Below, piece by piece: positions 17,871 through 26,013 of a DNA stretch of 64,000 nucleotides (positions within the stretch are counted from its first letter, which is position 1; each line of letters begins with the position of its first letter). The translations under genes were made by a program, and so were the position numbers. The notes under the pieces were generated by a model. It was not told where the DNA came from. It made no database searches and was given only the letters and a program-made list of their open reading frames with translations. Source of the stretch: Hydrogenophilales bacterium (GTDB lineage Bacteria; Pseudomonadota; Gammaproteobacteria; Burkholderiales; Eutrophovitaceae); contig CACKOO010000004.1 in assembly GCA_902601765.1 (NCBI GenBank), positions 1 through 64,000 of the forward strand, given 5' to 3'.

Positions 17871-19148
17871 ATGTATGAGATTTTAGTAATTGGTTCTGGT
17901 GGGAGGGAGCATGCTATTGCTTGGGCGTTAGCAAAAGACAAAAGAGTAGCAACAGTATATGTCGCACCAGGCAATGGTGGAACTTTTACAGAGCCAAAGG
18001 TCAAAAACATACCGCTCCACAGCTTTCAAGAACTTACGGATTTTGCTAGGAACAGAAATATACATTTAACTATAGTTGGTCCAGAAGCTCCTCTATCCCA
18101 GGGAATAGTCGATAAATTCAATTCCGAAAACCTACCTATATTTGGTCCTACAAAAAATGCAGCCCAATTAGAGAGCTCCAAAGAGTTTGCTAAAGCTTTT
18201 ATGCAACGCCACAATATTCCAACGGCAAGATACATGGTTTTTACAGATCCGGCCCTTGCACACGAACACGTAAATAAAAATGTTGATATTCCCATCGTCA
18301 TAAAGGCTGATGGACTAGCAGCAGGTAAGGGAGTTGTCATAGCACAAACTTTGAAGGAAGCACATGTCACTATCGACATGATGCTTATAGACGGAAAGAT
18401 GGGATCAGCGGGATCAAAAATAATCATTGAAGAGTTTTTACAAGGAGAGGAAGTTAGTTTTATTGTTGCGGTAGATGGCACAAATGTCCTGCCCTTAGCT
18501 ACTAGCCAAGATTATAAAAAACTACTGGACGGTGATAATGGACCAAACACCGGGGGAATGGGCGCTTTCTCACCAGCTGGAAAAGTCTTTAATGAACAGT
18601 TACAAAATAAAGTTATGGCTAACGTAATATCACCTACTATTTCTGGGTTGAAAAAAGAAGGCATAATATATAAAGGGTTTCTCTATGCTGGACTGATTAT
18701 TGCGGAAGACTCGACGCCTCGCGTGCTCGAATACAACTGCCGCCTTGGTGACCCTGAAACCCAACCAATATTATTTAGATTGAAAAGTAGTTTCCTCAAT
18801 CTTATAGAACACGGCATTAATCAAAGTCTTTCGTTATATGACATAAATTGGGACAGTCGGTGTGCAATTAGCTCAGTAATTGCTGCTCAAGGGTATCCTG
18901 GTAATCCACTAACGGGGACACGGATTACGGATATTCCGCCAAATCAACCTGGGATTCATCTGTTCCACGCTGGTACAGAAAACAAAGACGGGGGCTTACG
19001 TGTTAACGGTGGTCGAATAATTTGTGTAACGGCGTTAGGAAATGACATTAGCCATGCCAGAGCTAAAGTATACGATCACTTAGAAAAAATAGATATTCCA
19101 GGATCTCAGTTTAGAAAGGACATTGGACTGAGAATGAAGCAACCATAA
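17871..19148 (+). CDS. purD: Phosphoribosylamine-glycine ligase (GARS)
   Basis: ATP-grasp enzyme joining phosphoribosylamine and glycine in purine synthesis. 425 residues. N-terminal VIGSGGREHAIAW, ATP-grasp centre (IKADGLAAGKGVVIA; EEFLQGEEVSFI; GDNGPNTGGMGAFSPA) and the metal-binding EYNCRLGDPETQPI are all present. Directly follows purH. The next gene, hemF, begins 15 nt after its stop in the same direction, so haem and purine genes may share a transcript here. purC is at the other end of the window. Confidence 0.97.
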   Translation: MYEILVIGSGGREHAIAWALAKDKRVATVYVAPGNGGTFTEPKVKNIPLHSFQELTDFARNRNIHLTIVGPEAPLSQGIVDKFNSENLPIFGPTKNAAQLESSKEFAKAFMQRHNIPTARYMVFTDPALAHEHVNKNVDIPIVIKADGLAAGKGVVIAQTLKEAHVTIDMMLIDGKMGSAGSKIIIEEFLQGEEVSFIVAVDGTNVLPLATSQDYKKLLDGDNGPNTGGMGAFSPAGKVFNEQLQNKVMANVISPTISGLKKEGIIYKGFLYAGLIIAEDSTPRVLEYNCRLGDPETQPILFRLKSSFLNLIEHGINQSLSLYDINWDSRCAISSVIAAQGYPGNPLTGTRITDIPPNQPGIHLFHAGTENKDGGLRVNGGRIICVTALGNDISHARAKVYDHLEKIDIPGSQFRKDIGLRMKQP

Positions 19149-19163
19149 TCCTACAGACGAGAT

Positions 19164-20064
19164 GTGAACATTGACCAAGTAAAAGAGTTCCTAACCCTAC
19201 TGCAGAAAAAAATTGTTACAGATTTAGAAACCCTAGATTACAATCGATTTCGCAAAGATATTTGGACGAGATCACTCGGGGGGGGGGGGGGTAACCTGTA
19301 TTTTGGAAAATGGTTCTGTGATCGAAAGAGGCGGGGTAAATTTCTCGCATGTGACTGGAGAAAAACTACCTCCTTCTGCTGTTGATAACCGGCCAGAGTT
19401 GGCTGGCTGTTCTTTTGAGGCCATGGGCTTATCGGTTGTGATACATCCGCTGAACCCCTTTATTCCAACAATCCACATGAATATTAGATTTTTTTTCGCC
19501 ACAAAGAATTCTAATGTTCATTGTTGGTGGTTTGGCGGAGGAATGGACTTAACGCCTTACTATGGAAACGAGGAAGACGTGAAACATTTCCACCGAGTGT
19601 TAAAAGATTCACTCGACCCTTTTGGGTCTGATATTTACTTTAAATTTAAACATTGGTGTGATAAATATTTTTTTATTTCACACAGAAATGAACCTCGGGG
19701 CGTAGGGGGTGTTTTTTTTGACGACCTCTCTGACCCTGATTTTGAAACTTGCCTTGCCATGTGCAGAAGTTTAGGAAGCGCTTTCATACCTGCTTATGTT
19801 CCTATTATCAAACTTAGGCAGAATACAAGCTTCGGCAACAGGGAACGAGATTTTCAACTGTATCGGCGGGGCAGGTACGTAGAATTTAACTTAGTGTACG
19901 ATCGGGGAACCCTTTTTGGACTTCAATCACAAGGACGAATAGAGTCAATATTGATGTCGATGCCGCCACTTGTACATTGGAAATATGACTGGAAAGCAGA
20001 GAAAGGCTCACCGGAGAGTGAATTGATAACTAAATATTTAGTTCAAAGAGATTGGGTGACTTAG
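19164..20064 (+). CDS. hemF: Coproporphyrinogen III oxidase, oxygen dependent (frameshifted at a poly-G run)
   Basis: Converts coproporphyrinogen III to protoporphyrinogen IX using oxygen. The protein is split over two frames. The first (from GTG 19164, opening [16 protein letters not shown]) reads to TRSLGGGGG; the second continues as [21 protein letters not shown] and carries the rest of the enzyme ([54 protein letters not shown]). They meet in a run of 14 G (19278-19291). Thirteen G would restore the frame and give the family's GGGG motif. So it is either a homopolymer miscall, a disrupted gene or a slippage-controlled switch. Apart from the run the gene looks intact, about 300 residues. 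Confidence 0.9.
19278..19291 (+). repeat. Poly-G tract of 14 bases in hemF
   Basis: Fourteen consecutive G after a C, in an AT-rich gene, encoding the glycine run of the HemF N-terminal domain. The length is one base too long for the reading frame. Such tracts are prone both to polymerase slippage in cells and to sequencing error. Confidence 0.9.
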
Positions 20065-20118
20065 CTTTAGAATGAGAACTGTTTGCATTTAATTCCACGA
20101 ACAGCTAGAGTAGTCGCC

Positions 20119-20145
20119 GTTCAAAAAAAAAATTTATTTTTGAAC
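20119..20145 (+). terminator. AT-rich inverted repeat downstream of hemF
   Basis: GTTCAAAAA (20119-20127) pairs with TTTTTGAAC (20137-20145) around a 9-nt loop, 55 nt after the hemF stop and 63 nt before pseudoazurin. It may end the purHD-hemF transcript or be an operator for the pseudoazurin promoter. The stem is weak (two G-C pairs). Confidence 0.3.
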
Positions 20146-20207
20146 AAAACTTAACAGTTAACTAAAGGTCGTAATTCTGTCGCTTTTTTACTAAACAGGA
20201 GTTTACT

Positions 20208-20648
20208 TTGAAAAAATTTGTTATATTACTTTGTATAAACCTTTCCGCCTCAATTGCTTTTGCCAAGGAATACACTGTCGATCTGGTAACCGTTGGCGAT
20301 AACAACGCGAGCATGGTGTTTGAACCAGGATTTATCAAAATTAATAAAGGGGACACCATAATATTCAAACCATCGGATGTTACCCACAATGCAGAATCTT
20401 TTTCTGTTCCACCAAACGCAAAACCATTTAAAACACCGTTAAACGGCAAACCAACAAAAGTTACCTTCAGCGAAGATGGAATTTATTTGTACAAATGCCT
20501 TCCGCACGCAATAATGGGTATGTTAGGGGTGGTCCAGGTAGGGGAACCAGTAAATATGGAAGAAACTAAGAAAAACTGGGAAAAATTTAAGGCAACCGTA
20601 GCGATTAACAAAGATCGTGTGGATAATTACCTGAAAATGGTGAAATAA
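20208..20648 (+). CDS. Pseudoazurin-type blue copper protein
   Basis: Periplasmic type 1 copper electron carrier, 146 residues. A signal peptide spans about 1-19 (FVILLCINLSASIAFA-KE). The copper ligands are H60 (THNAES), C97 (LYKC), H100 (PHAIMG) and M105; the Cys-x-x-His then Met at +8 spacing is that of pseudoazurin/amicyanin. Start is TTG 20208 with CAGGAG 8 nt upstream; no ATG is close. Pseudoazurins feed nitrite or nitrous-oxide reductases or substitute for cytochrome c; no denitrification gene is visible in the window. Flanked by hemF and, tail to tail, livF. Confidence 0.92.
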   Translation: MKKFVILLCINLSASIAFAKEYTVDLVTVGDNNASMVFEPGFIKINKGDTIIFKPSDVTHNAESFSVPPNAKPFKTPLNGKPTKVTFSEDGIYLYKCLPHAIMGMLGVVQVGEPVNMEETKKNWEKFKATVAINKDRVDNYLKMVK

Positions 20649-20693
20649 AAATTTAAATTTTCGTCAATTTGTTTCTTACCTAGGGCGAGATTT

Positions 20694-21401
20694 TTACTCA
20701 CCTAGGTAAGCTTGTTTCACCAAGCTATCTTTCATTAATTCACTTGACCTGCCCTGCAAAGAGATGCTTCCACTCTCCATAACGTAAGCCCGACTTGCGA
20801 ACTCAAGAGCTAACTTAGCATTTTGCTCTACTAACAAAATCGTAACATTAGATATAGAGATTTGATGAATAACCTCAAAAATTTTTTCAACCATAATGGG
20901 GGCTAACCCCATCGATGGTTCATCCAGTAAAAGGAGCTTTGGTCGTCCCATAAGCGCTCTACCAATAGCTAACATTTGCTGTTCTCCTCCAGAAAGTGTT
21001 CCCGCCACTTGACCTCTTCGCTCTGCTAACCTTGGAAACATTTCATAAACTTGGCTAATGTCTCTCCTGACTGTTATCTTATCTTTTCTCAGGAAAGCAC
21101 CCATCAAAATATTCTCACTTACAGTCAACCTCCCGAAAATTCCCCGACCTTCAGGAACCATTGAAAGCCCTCGCTTTACAAGTTGATCACAACGAAGGTT
21201 TTTAATTTGATTATTATCAAGCTTTAAATTTCCTTCGAATTTTAATAACCCACAAATGGCCTTTAGCAAAGTTGTTTTGCCAGCCCCATTTGACCCAATA
21301 AGAGCAATTACCTCGCCGTATTCAACGGTTAAGCTAACCCCTTTGACCGCCTTTATCCCACCGTAAGACACTCTAAAATCACTTAAACTTAATAAGCTCA
21401 A
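20694..21401 (-). CDS. livF: Branched-chain amino-acid type ABC transporter ATPase LivF
   Basis: Second ATPase of the HAAT-family importer, 235 residues. Walker A GSNGAGKTTLLKAI, signature LSGGEQQMLAIGRAL and Walker B LLLLDEPSMGLAP are intact, with the Q-loop and switch His (LLVEQN). Last gene of livJ-livH-livM-livG-livF. Its start overlaps the livG stop by 4 nt. The substrate may be leucine, isoleucine or valine, but this transporter family also handles amides and short-chain acids, so the name reflects the family. Confidence 0.94.
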   Translation of the reverse strand: MSLLSLSDFRVSYGGIKAVKGVSLTVEYGEVIALIGSNGAGKTTLLKAICGLLKFEGNLKLDNNQIKNLRCDQLVKRGLSMVPEGRGIFGRLTVSENILMGAFLRKDKITVRRDISQVYEMFPRLAERRGQVAGTLSGGEQQMLAIGRALMGRPKLLLLDEPSMGLAPIMVEKIFEVIHQISISNVTILLVEQNAKLALEFASRAYVMESGSISLQGRSSELMKDSLVKQAYLGE

Positions 21402-22171
21402 GATAATTCTCCTCCAAGGTAGGCTTGTATCACGTCAGGGTTGGCTTTAATTTCTTTGGGTTCACCCTCAGCAATCTTCTTTCCGTAATCCAAAACCGCT
21501 ACCGTGTCACATAAACCCATTACTAACTTTACATCATGCTCTATTAATAAGATCGTAATCCCATCTCTCCTAATACGTACCAAAAGATCGCGCAACCCAG
21601 CCGTCTCGGTAGGATTCATTCCTGCTGCTGGCTCGTCTAGGGCGATAACCTTCGGGTTTGTCGCTAGGGCGCGGGCTATCTCTAAACGTCGTTGATCCCC
21701 ATATGGTAGTGTTGTTGAAGGCTGGGTTAACTCAGGATCTAGCCCTACATAGTCCATTAAGCTCTTGGATTTATTCCTTAAATTAGTTTCCTCTTCTCTT
21801 GCACGGTAGTGACGGAATACAGCACCCATTACCCCAGTTTTAGTACGCACGTGAAAACCAACCATTACATTTTCCAAGCCGCTCATATTACCAAATAGCC
21901 TAATATTTTGAAATGTGCGTGCTAACCCGGCTTTCACTATCAAATGCGGTTTCAAACCAGCCAAATCTTTTCCATCTAAATTAAATGTGCCTTGGTTTGG
22001 AGTATAAATTCCCGTCAATATATTAAAAAGTGTCGTCTTACCAGCTCCATTTGGACCAATCAATCCGTAGATTTCACCCTTACCAATACCAAGATTAATC
22101 TTGGAAAGCGCTTTTAAACCTCCAAAAGATTTAGTGACTCCTTTTACTGATAGGACTATGTCTTTTTGCAT
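21398..22171 (-). CDS. livG: Branched-chain amino-acid type ABC transporter ATPase LivG
   Basis: First ATPase of the importer, 257 residues. Walker A GPNGAGKTTLFNIL, a LivG-typical signature LPYGDQRRLEIARAL (in place of LSGGQ), Walker B VIALDEPAAGMNPTE, and the LivG segment GLARTFQNIRLFGNMSGLENV. Pairs with LivF below the LivHM permease. Starts at ATG 22171, 18 nt after the livM stop. Confidence 0.95.
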   Translation of the reverse strand: MQKDIVLSVKGVTKSFGGLKALSKINLGIGKGEIYGLIGPNGAGKTTLFNILTGIYTPNQGTFNLDGKDLAGLKPHLIVKAGLARTFQNIRLFGNMSGLENVMVGFHVRTKTGVMGAVFRHYRAREEETNLRNKSKSLMDYVGLDPELTQPSTTLPYGDQRRLEIARALATNPKVIALDEPAAGMNPTETAGLRDLLVRIRRDGITILLIEHDVKLVMGLCDTVAVLDYGKKIAEGEPKEIKANPDVIQAYLGGELS

Positions 22172-22189
22172 ATTTAAAGTCTCATCCAG

Positions 22190-23260
22190 CTAATGTTTTT
22201 TCGATGGCCATAAACCAGAGGGTCGCACCAACATGACTAAAATTAATGCCAACCCAAACAACACCATGCGCAAACTCTCAGGATCTATCCAAACACCTCC
22301 TAAAAGACTTTCCTGAATAGGAGAACTAATATCCCTAAGTATCTCTGGGAGAATCGCCAGTAATAAAGTGCCTAGAACTACACCCCAAACATTACCCATT
22401 CCACCTAGAACAACCATGCAGAGAACCATTATTGATTCTAGTAAAATAAAACTCTCCGGACTCACAAAACCTTGAAAGCTAGCAAATACACCACCTGCAA
22501 CTCCACCAAAACTAGCGCCCATGGCAAACGCCAAGAGTTTCATATTCCGGGTGTTTATCCCCATAGCCTGAGCCGCCGTTTCATCTTCCCGAATTGCTAT
22601 CCAGGCTCTTCCCAACCTAGAGTTCTCTAATCGAATACAAACAAAAATACATGCTAACAAAAGCACAAGCAAAAGGTAGTAATAAATATGCGCGCCCGAA
22701 AAATTCACCCCAGCTATTTGTTGGGTCCGCGTTAAAGCGTATCCTCCTACACTTATGGGATCTATTAAATTAATTCCTACTGGACCATTCGTTATGTTGA
22801 TAGGATGATCTAAGTTGTTAAGAAATATACGAACAATTTCCCCAAAACCCAATGTCACAATCGCAAGATAATCACCTCTTAATCTTAACGTTGGCGCACC
22901 AAGGAGAACTCCAAAAAATCCAGCGACAACAAAACCTATAGGAATAATTAACCAAAATGGCAAGTGCAATCCAAACTGTGGTGATGCCAATAGTGCCCAA
23001 GTGTAAGCTCCCACTGCATAAAAAGCGATATATCCTAGATCGAGCAGACCGGCAAATCCAACTACTATGTTAAGCCCAAGTGCAAGCATTCCGTAAATTA
23101 AGGCAAAATCAAGAATTCTCACCCAAGTTCTTCCTATCGAGGCTTCAATGATAAACGGCAAAATTGCTAAAGTAATTGCCACAAGGGAATAGCCTAGCCA
23201 AACAATTTTGGGATTTTGGAACGACTTAAATTTTTCTAAATAAAAAACTTTATTTATCAT
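22190..23260 (-). CDS. livM: Branched-chain amino-acid type ABC transporter permease LivM
   Basis: Inner-membrane permease subunit, 356 residues with about ten hydrophobic segments. The family signatures GLNIVVGFAGLLDLGYIAFYAVGAYTWALL and the cytoplasmic coupling loop RAWIAIREDETAAQAMGINTRNMKLLAF are visible. Starts at 23260, overlapping the livH stop by 4 nt. Ends in a short basic tail. Confidence 0.95.
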   Translation of the reverse strand: MINKVFYLEKFKSFQNPKIVWLGYSLVAITLAILPFIIEASIGRTWVRILDFALIYGMLALGLNIVVGFAGLLDLGYIAFYAVGAYTWALLASPQFGLHLPFWLIIPIGFVVAGFFGVLLGAPTLRLRGDYLAIVTLGFGEIVRIFLNNLDHPINITNGPVGINLIDPISVGGYALTRTQQIAGVNFSGAHIYYYLLLVLLLACIFVCIRLENSRLGRAWIAIREDETAAQAMGINTRNMKLLAFAMGASFGGVAGGVFASFQGFVSPESFILLESIMVLCMVVLGGMGNVWGVVLGTLLLAILPEILRDISSPIQESLLGGVWIDPESLRMVLFGLALILVMLVRPSGLWPSKKH

Positions 23261-24198
23261 GTTCTGTCAGCAACCCTTTCCCCCATAATCCCAGTCGGCC
23301 GCAAAACGAGAACTCCTATGAGCACCAAAAACGCGAATACATCTTGATAGTGACTACCCATGAACCCCCCTGTAAAATCACTTATATAACCTGCCCCGAT
23401 GCTCTCGATTAATCCCAATAAAATCCCCCCTAGCATTGCACCTGCCATATTACCAATGCCGCCCAAAACCGCAGCCGTAAATGCTTTTAGGCCGAGCATG
23501 AAACCCATCGAATAATGAGCTACACTATAATTCGCAAACACTAAAACTCCCGCGACTGCGGCGAGAGCTGCTCCTAAAACGAAGGTTAATGAAATAATAT
23601 AATTAACATTTACCCCCATCAAACTAGCGATTTGAGGGCTTTCTGCCGTTGCTCGCATTGCCCGTCCTATTCTCGTAAAGTTTATCGTCAAAAGTAACGC
23701 TGACATAATCAAGATCGAAATAATTATTATAAAAACTTGTACGTTCGTAATATTTGCTCCTCCAAAACTGTAGGAAACGGTGGAAAATAAATCAGGGAAG
23801 GTTTTATATTGTCTTCCCCAAATTATCATGGCAATATTTTGCAGAAGTATAGACATGCCTATAGCTGTTATTAAAGGGGCTAATCTGGGAGCATTGCGAA
23901 GTGGCCGATAGGCTACTCTTTCGATAAGAAATGCTAACATTGAACAAACTAAAATCGCGGTGATTACTGCAAATAACAATATAGCCCCATTTGAAAGTGG
24001 CGCTGGGAAACCAGATAAAAATCCTATCATCGTGAGAACAACCATCGCCCCAATCATTACCACCTCTCCGTGAGCAAAATTTATTAATCCCAAAATTCCG
24101 TAAACCATCGTGTAGCCAAGCGCCACTAAAGCGTAAACACTGCCAAGCACTAGTCCATTTATTATCTGCTGTAAAAATATCTCCAAAATATCCCCCAA
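23257..24198 (-). CDS. livH: Branched-chain amino-acid type ABC transporter permease LivH
   Basis: Partner permease of LivM, about 310 residues, eight or so membrane segments. N-terminal QQIINGLVLGSVYALVALGY and YGILGLINFAHGEVVMIGA are LivH hallmarks; the coupling loop is GRAMRATAESPQIASLMGVN. Two TTG starts are possible, 24198 and 24186. The second gives the usual family N-terminus and has GGGGGA just before it, so the real protein may be four residues shorter. Separated from livJ by a strong hairpin. Confidence 0.93.
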   Translation of the reverse strand: MGDILEIFLQQIINGLVLGSVYALVALGYTMVYGILGLINFAHGEVVMIGAMVVLTMIGFLSGFPAPLSNGAILLFAVITAILVCSMLAFLIERVAYRPLRNAPRLAPLITAIGMSILLQNIAMIIWGRQYKTFPDLFSTVSYSFGGANITNVQVFIIIISILIMSALLLTINFTRIGRAMRATAESPQIASLMGVNVNYIISLTFVLGAALAAVAGVLVFANYSVAHYSMGFMLGLKAFTAAVLGGIGNMAGAMLGGILLGLIESIGAGYISDFTGGFMGSHYQDVFAFLVLIGVLVLRPTGIMGERVADRT

Positions 24199-24210
24199 AT
24201 CTTTTCAAGT

Positions 24211-24241
24211 AAAAGCGGCGCCTAACAAAGGCGCCGCTTTT
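24211..24241 (-). terminator. Perfect hairpin between livJ and livH (partial terminator or RNA-stabilising stem)
   Basis: AAAAGCGGCGCC and GGCGCCGCTTTT form a perfect 12-bp stem around a 7-nt loop. On the minus strand the stem ends in TTTT. Placed between the binding-protein gene and the permease genes, it would let livJ messenger be made or kept in excess over livHMGF, as is common for ABC importers. Confidence 0.8.
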
Positions 24242-24268
24242 ATACGGAACTTTTTCCAGTGATTACAT

Positions 24269-25438
24269 TTACTCTAGAGTTTCGAGGTATACCCATTCCC
24301 CATCCTTAACTTGATAGAGGCTGATTGTACCTCTATCAATGTCACCTTTTGCATCAAAGGAAACTGGTCCCGTTACCCCGCTATGATTTATTGTAGCAAG
24401 ATTAGATAAATAAACCCTTGGATCAAAAGAGTCAGCTTCCACCATGGCTGCTATCAAGGTATTCATAGCGTCATAAGCATAAGGAGCGTATATCTGTATC
24501 GGTTGCTTAAAAGTGTCCATATATTTTTTAGTAAATTCAGGACCTCCGGCCATTTTCTCGAGCGGTTCACCCGGAGAAGATGCGTAGGCTCCCTCTGCAG
24601 CCGAACTGGCCAAAGTTATAAACTGTGGGGTTTGCCCACCATCTCCTGTTAAAAAAATCGATTTTATTCCGAGATTTTTAATCTGCTTCATCATTGGTCC
24701 CGCTTGGGCATCCATACCACTAAAAAAGATTAAGTCAGCGCTCATGCTTTTAATTCGAGTTAAGATAGCTGTAAAATCTGTTTTGGTATTATCTGTGAAC
24801 TCATGCGTCACGATCTCAGCACCAAGGCTTTTGGCTGATTTTTCAAATTCTTCAGCTAATCCCTTACCATAGTCCGTGCGGTCATCGATAACTGCGATTT
24901 TTTTTGCATCTAGTTTTATAGCATAGCTACCCAATACTCTACCTTGCTGCGCGTCATTTGCTATGACTCTAAATGCTGTATTGAAACCCTGATTCGTATA
25001 ATTCACGTTTGTTGCTGATGGAGATATTTGTGCGATTCCGGCATCAAAATATATTTTTGACGCTGGAATTGTTGTCCCAGAATTAAGATGTCCTATTACC
25101 CCCACTGCACCAGAATCTACAATCTTTTGCGCTACTATTGTGCTTGTGGATGGTTTTGCTTGATCGTCTTCCGAAATTAACTGAAATTCGACAGATGTTC
25201 CTCCAATAGAAATGTTCCGGGCGTTTGCCTCTTCAATAGCGAGCCTCGCTCCGTTTTCGTTATCCTTCCCGAGATGGGCTATATTTCCAGTCAAAGGACT
25301 CACTTGTCCAATTTTTACTACAGTTTTTCCAGAATTTGGTTGTTCCGTGCCGCACCCGGAGAATATTAAAATACCCAGTAAAAATATCCATTTTGATACA
25401 ACATTAGAAAATCCTCTCAATTTTGCATCAGTCGCCAT
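24269..25438 (-). CDS. livJ: Branched-chain amino-acid type substrate-binding lipoprotein LivJ/LivK
   Basis: Periplasmic-binding protein type 1 fold (389 residues) that captures substrate for LivHMGF. KIGQVSPLTGNIAHLGKDNENGARLAIEEAN is the canonical opening; VIGHLNSGTTIPASKIY and IAVIDDRTDYGKGLAEEFE follow. The N-terminus carries a lipobox (ILIFSGC, Cys near residue 29), so it is probably a lipoprotein anchored to a membrane rather than a soluble periplasmic protein, unlike enteric LivJ. AAGGAG lies 7 nt before ATG 25438. Confidence 0.93.
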   Translation of the reverse strand: MATDAKLRGFSNVVSKWIFLLGILIFSGCGTEQPNSGKTVVKIGQVSPLTGNIAHLGKDNENGARLAIEEANARNISIGGTSVEFQLISEDDQAKPSTSTIVAQKIVDSGAVGVIGHLNSGTTIPASKIYFDAGIAQISPSATNVNYTNQGFNTAFRVIANDAQQGRVLGSYAIKLDAKKIAVIDDRTDYGKGLAEEFEKSAKSLGAEIVTHEFTDNTKTDFTAILTRIKSMSADLIFFSGMDAQAGPMMKQIKNLGIKSIFLTGDGGQTPQFITLASSAAEGAYASSPGEPLEKMAGGPEFTKKYMDTFKQPIQIYAPYAYDAMNTLIAAMVEADSFDPRVYLSNLATINHSGVTGPVSFDAKGDIDRGTISLYQVKDGEWVYLETLE

Positions 25439-25539
25439 TTCAATCTCCTTAAATTATTTAAATCTTTATATATCGTATGATTATCAATCAACAATTTACA
25501 GTATGTGGATTTACAAAACAAATAAACATCGTTCACAAA

Positions 25540-25564
25540 AAAAGCCGGTTTTCTACCGGCTTTT
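25540..25564 (-). terminator. Rho-independent terminator of the cytochrome c transcript
   Basis: AAAAGCCGGT and ACCGGCTTTT form a 10-bp stem with a 5-nt loop. On the minus strand the stem runs into a stretch of seven T, typical of intrinsic termination. It lies 25 nt after the stop of the cytochrome c gene and before the livJ promoter. Confidence 0.88.
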
Positions 25565-25588
25565 CCAATTGAGAAAAGTATTTGTTAT

Positions 25589-25912
25589 TTACATTGACAG
25601 AATCCACTCAACCAAAAATTTAGCCTGTTTTTCAGTCATTGGATTAGGTGGCATTGGAATCGGCCCCCAACTACCACTCCCTCCCTTAATGATCTTTGTC
25701 GCCAACATACTGAGAGCTTGCTCATCTCCCTTATACTTGGTGGCCACATCTTTATATGAAGGTCCTACTAGTTTCTTATCAATAGCATGGCATGCTAAAC
25801 ACATTTTCTTCGAAGCAAATTTTTTCGCCTTTGCAGCATCAACTGCGGCAAAAGCAATTCCATCAGAGAAGCAGCACACTATTCCCAATACGATAAAAGT
25901 TAATTTAATCAT
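25589..25912 (-). CDS. Small monohaem cytochrome c (c551/c8 type)
   Basis: Exported class I cytochrome c, 107 residues. Signal peptide about 1-22 (LTFIVLGIVCCFSDGIAFA). Haem motif CLACH (C38, C41, H42) is followed by LVGPSYKDVATKYKG and the axial-Met region IPMPPNPMTEKQAKFLVEWIL, the c551/c8 pattern. The frame is open up to 26017 but ATG 25912 has GGAGG 6 nt before it and begins the signal peptide. Likely carries electrons from the bc1 complex to an oxidase. It lies about 100 nt downstream of the SDR gene and ends in a strong terminator. Confidence 0.93.
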   Translation of the reverse strand: MIKLTFIVLGIVCCFSDGIAFAAVDAAKAKKFASKKMCLACHAIDKKLVGPSYKDVATKYKGDEQALSMLATKIIKGGSGSWGPIPMPPNPMTEKQAKFLVEWILSM

Positions 25913-26013
25913 AAAAACCTCCAGTTTTATGTATAAAAAGAAACGGCTGCTTGATATTATCCTAATTGGGATGAATCTAAAAAATTTTGATTTTTCTTTT
26001 TTTGAAATGAGCT

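Noticed and set aside
19303..20064. Second hemF part as a separate gene starting at 19303
   Set aside because: The upstream frame encodes the rest of the same protein; the join falls exactly in the poly-G run, so one interrupted gene is the better reading.
23804..24208. 134-codon minus-strand frame overlapping livH in another frame
   Set aside because: Shadow of the livH coding sequence; composition and motifs belong to livH.
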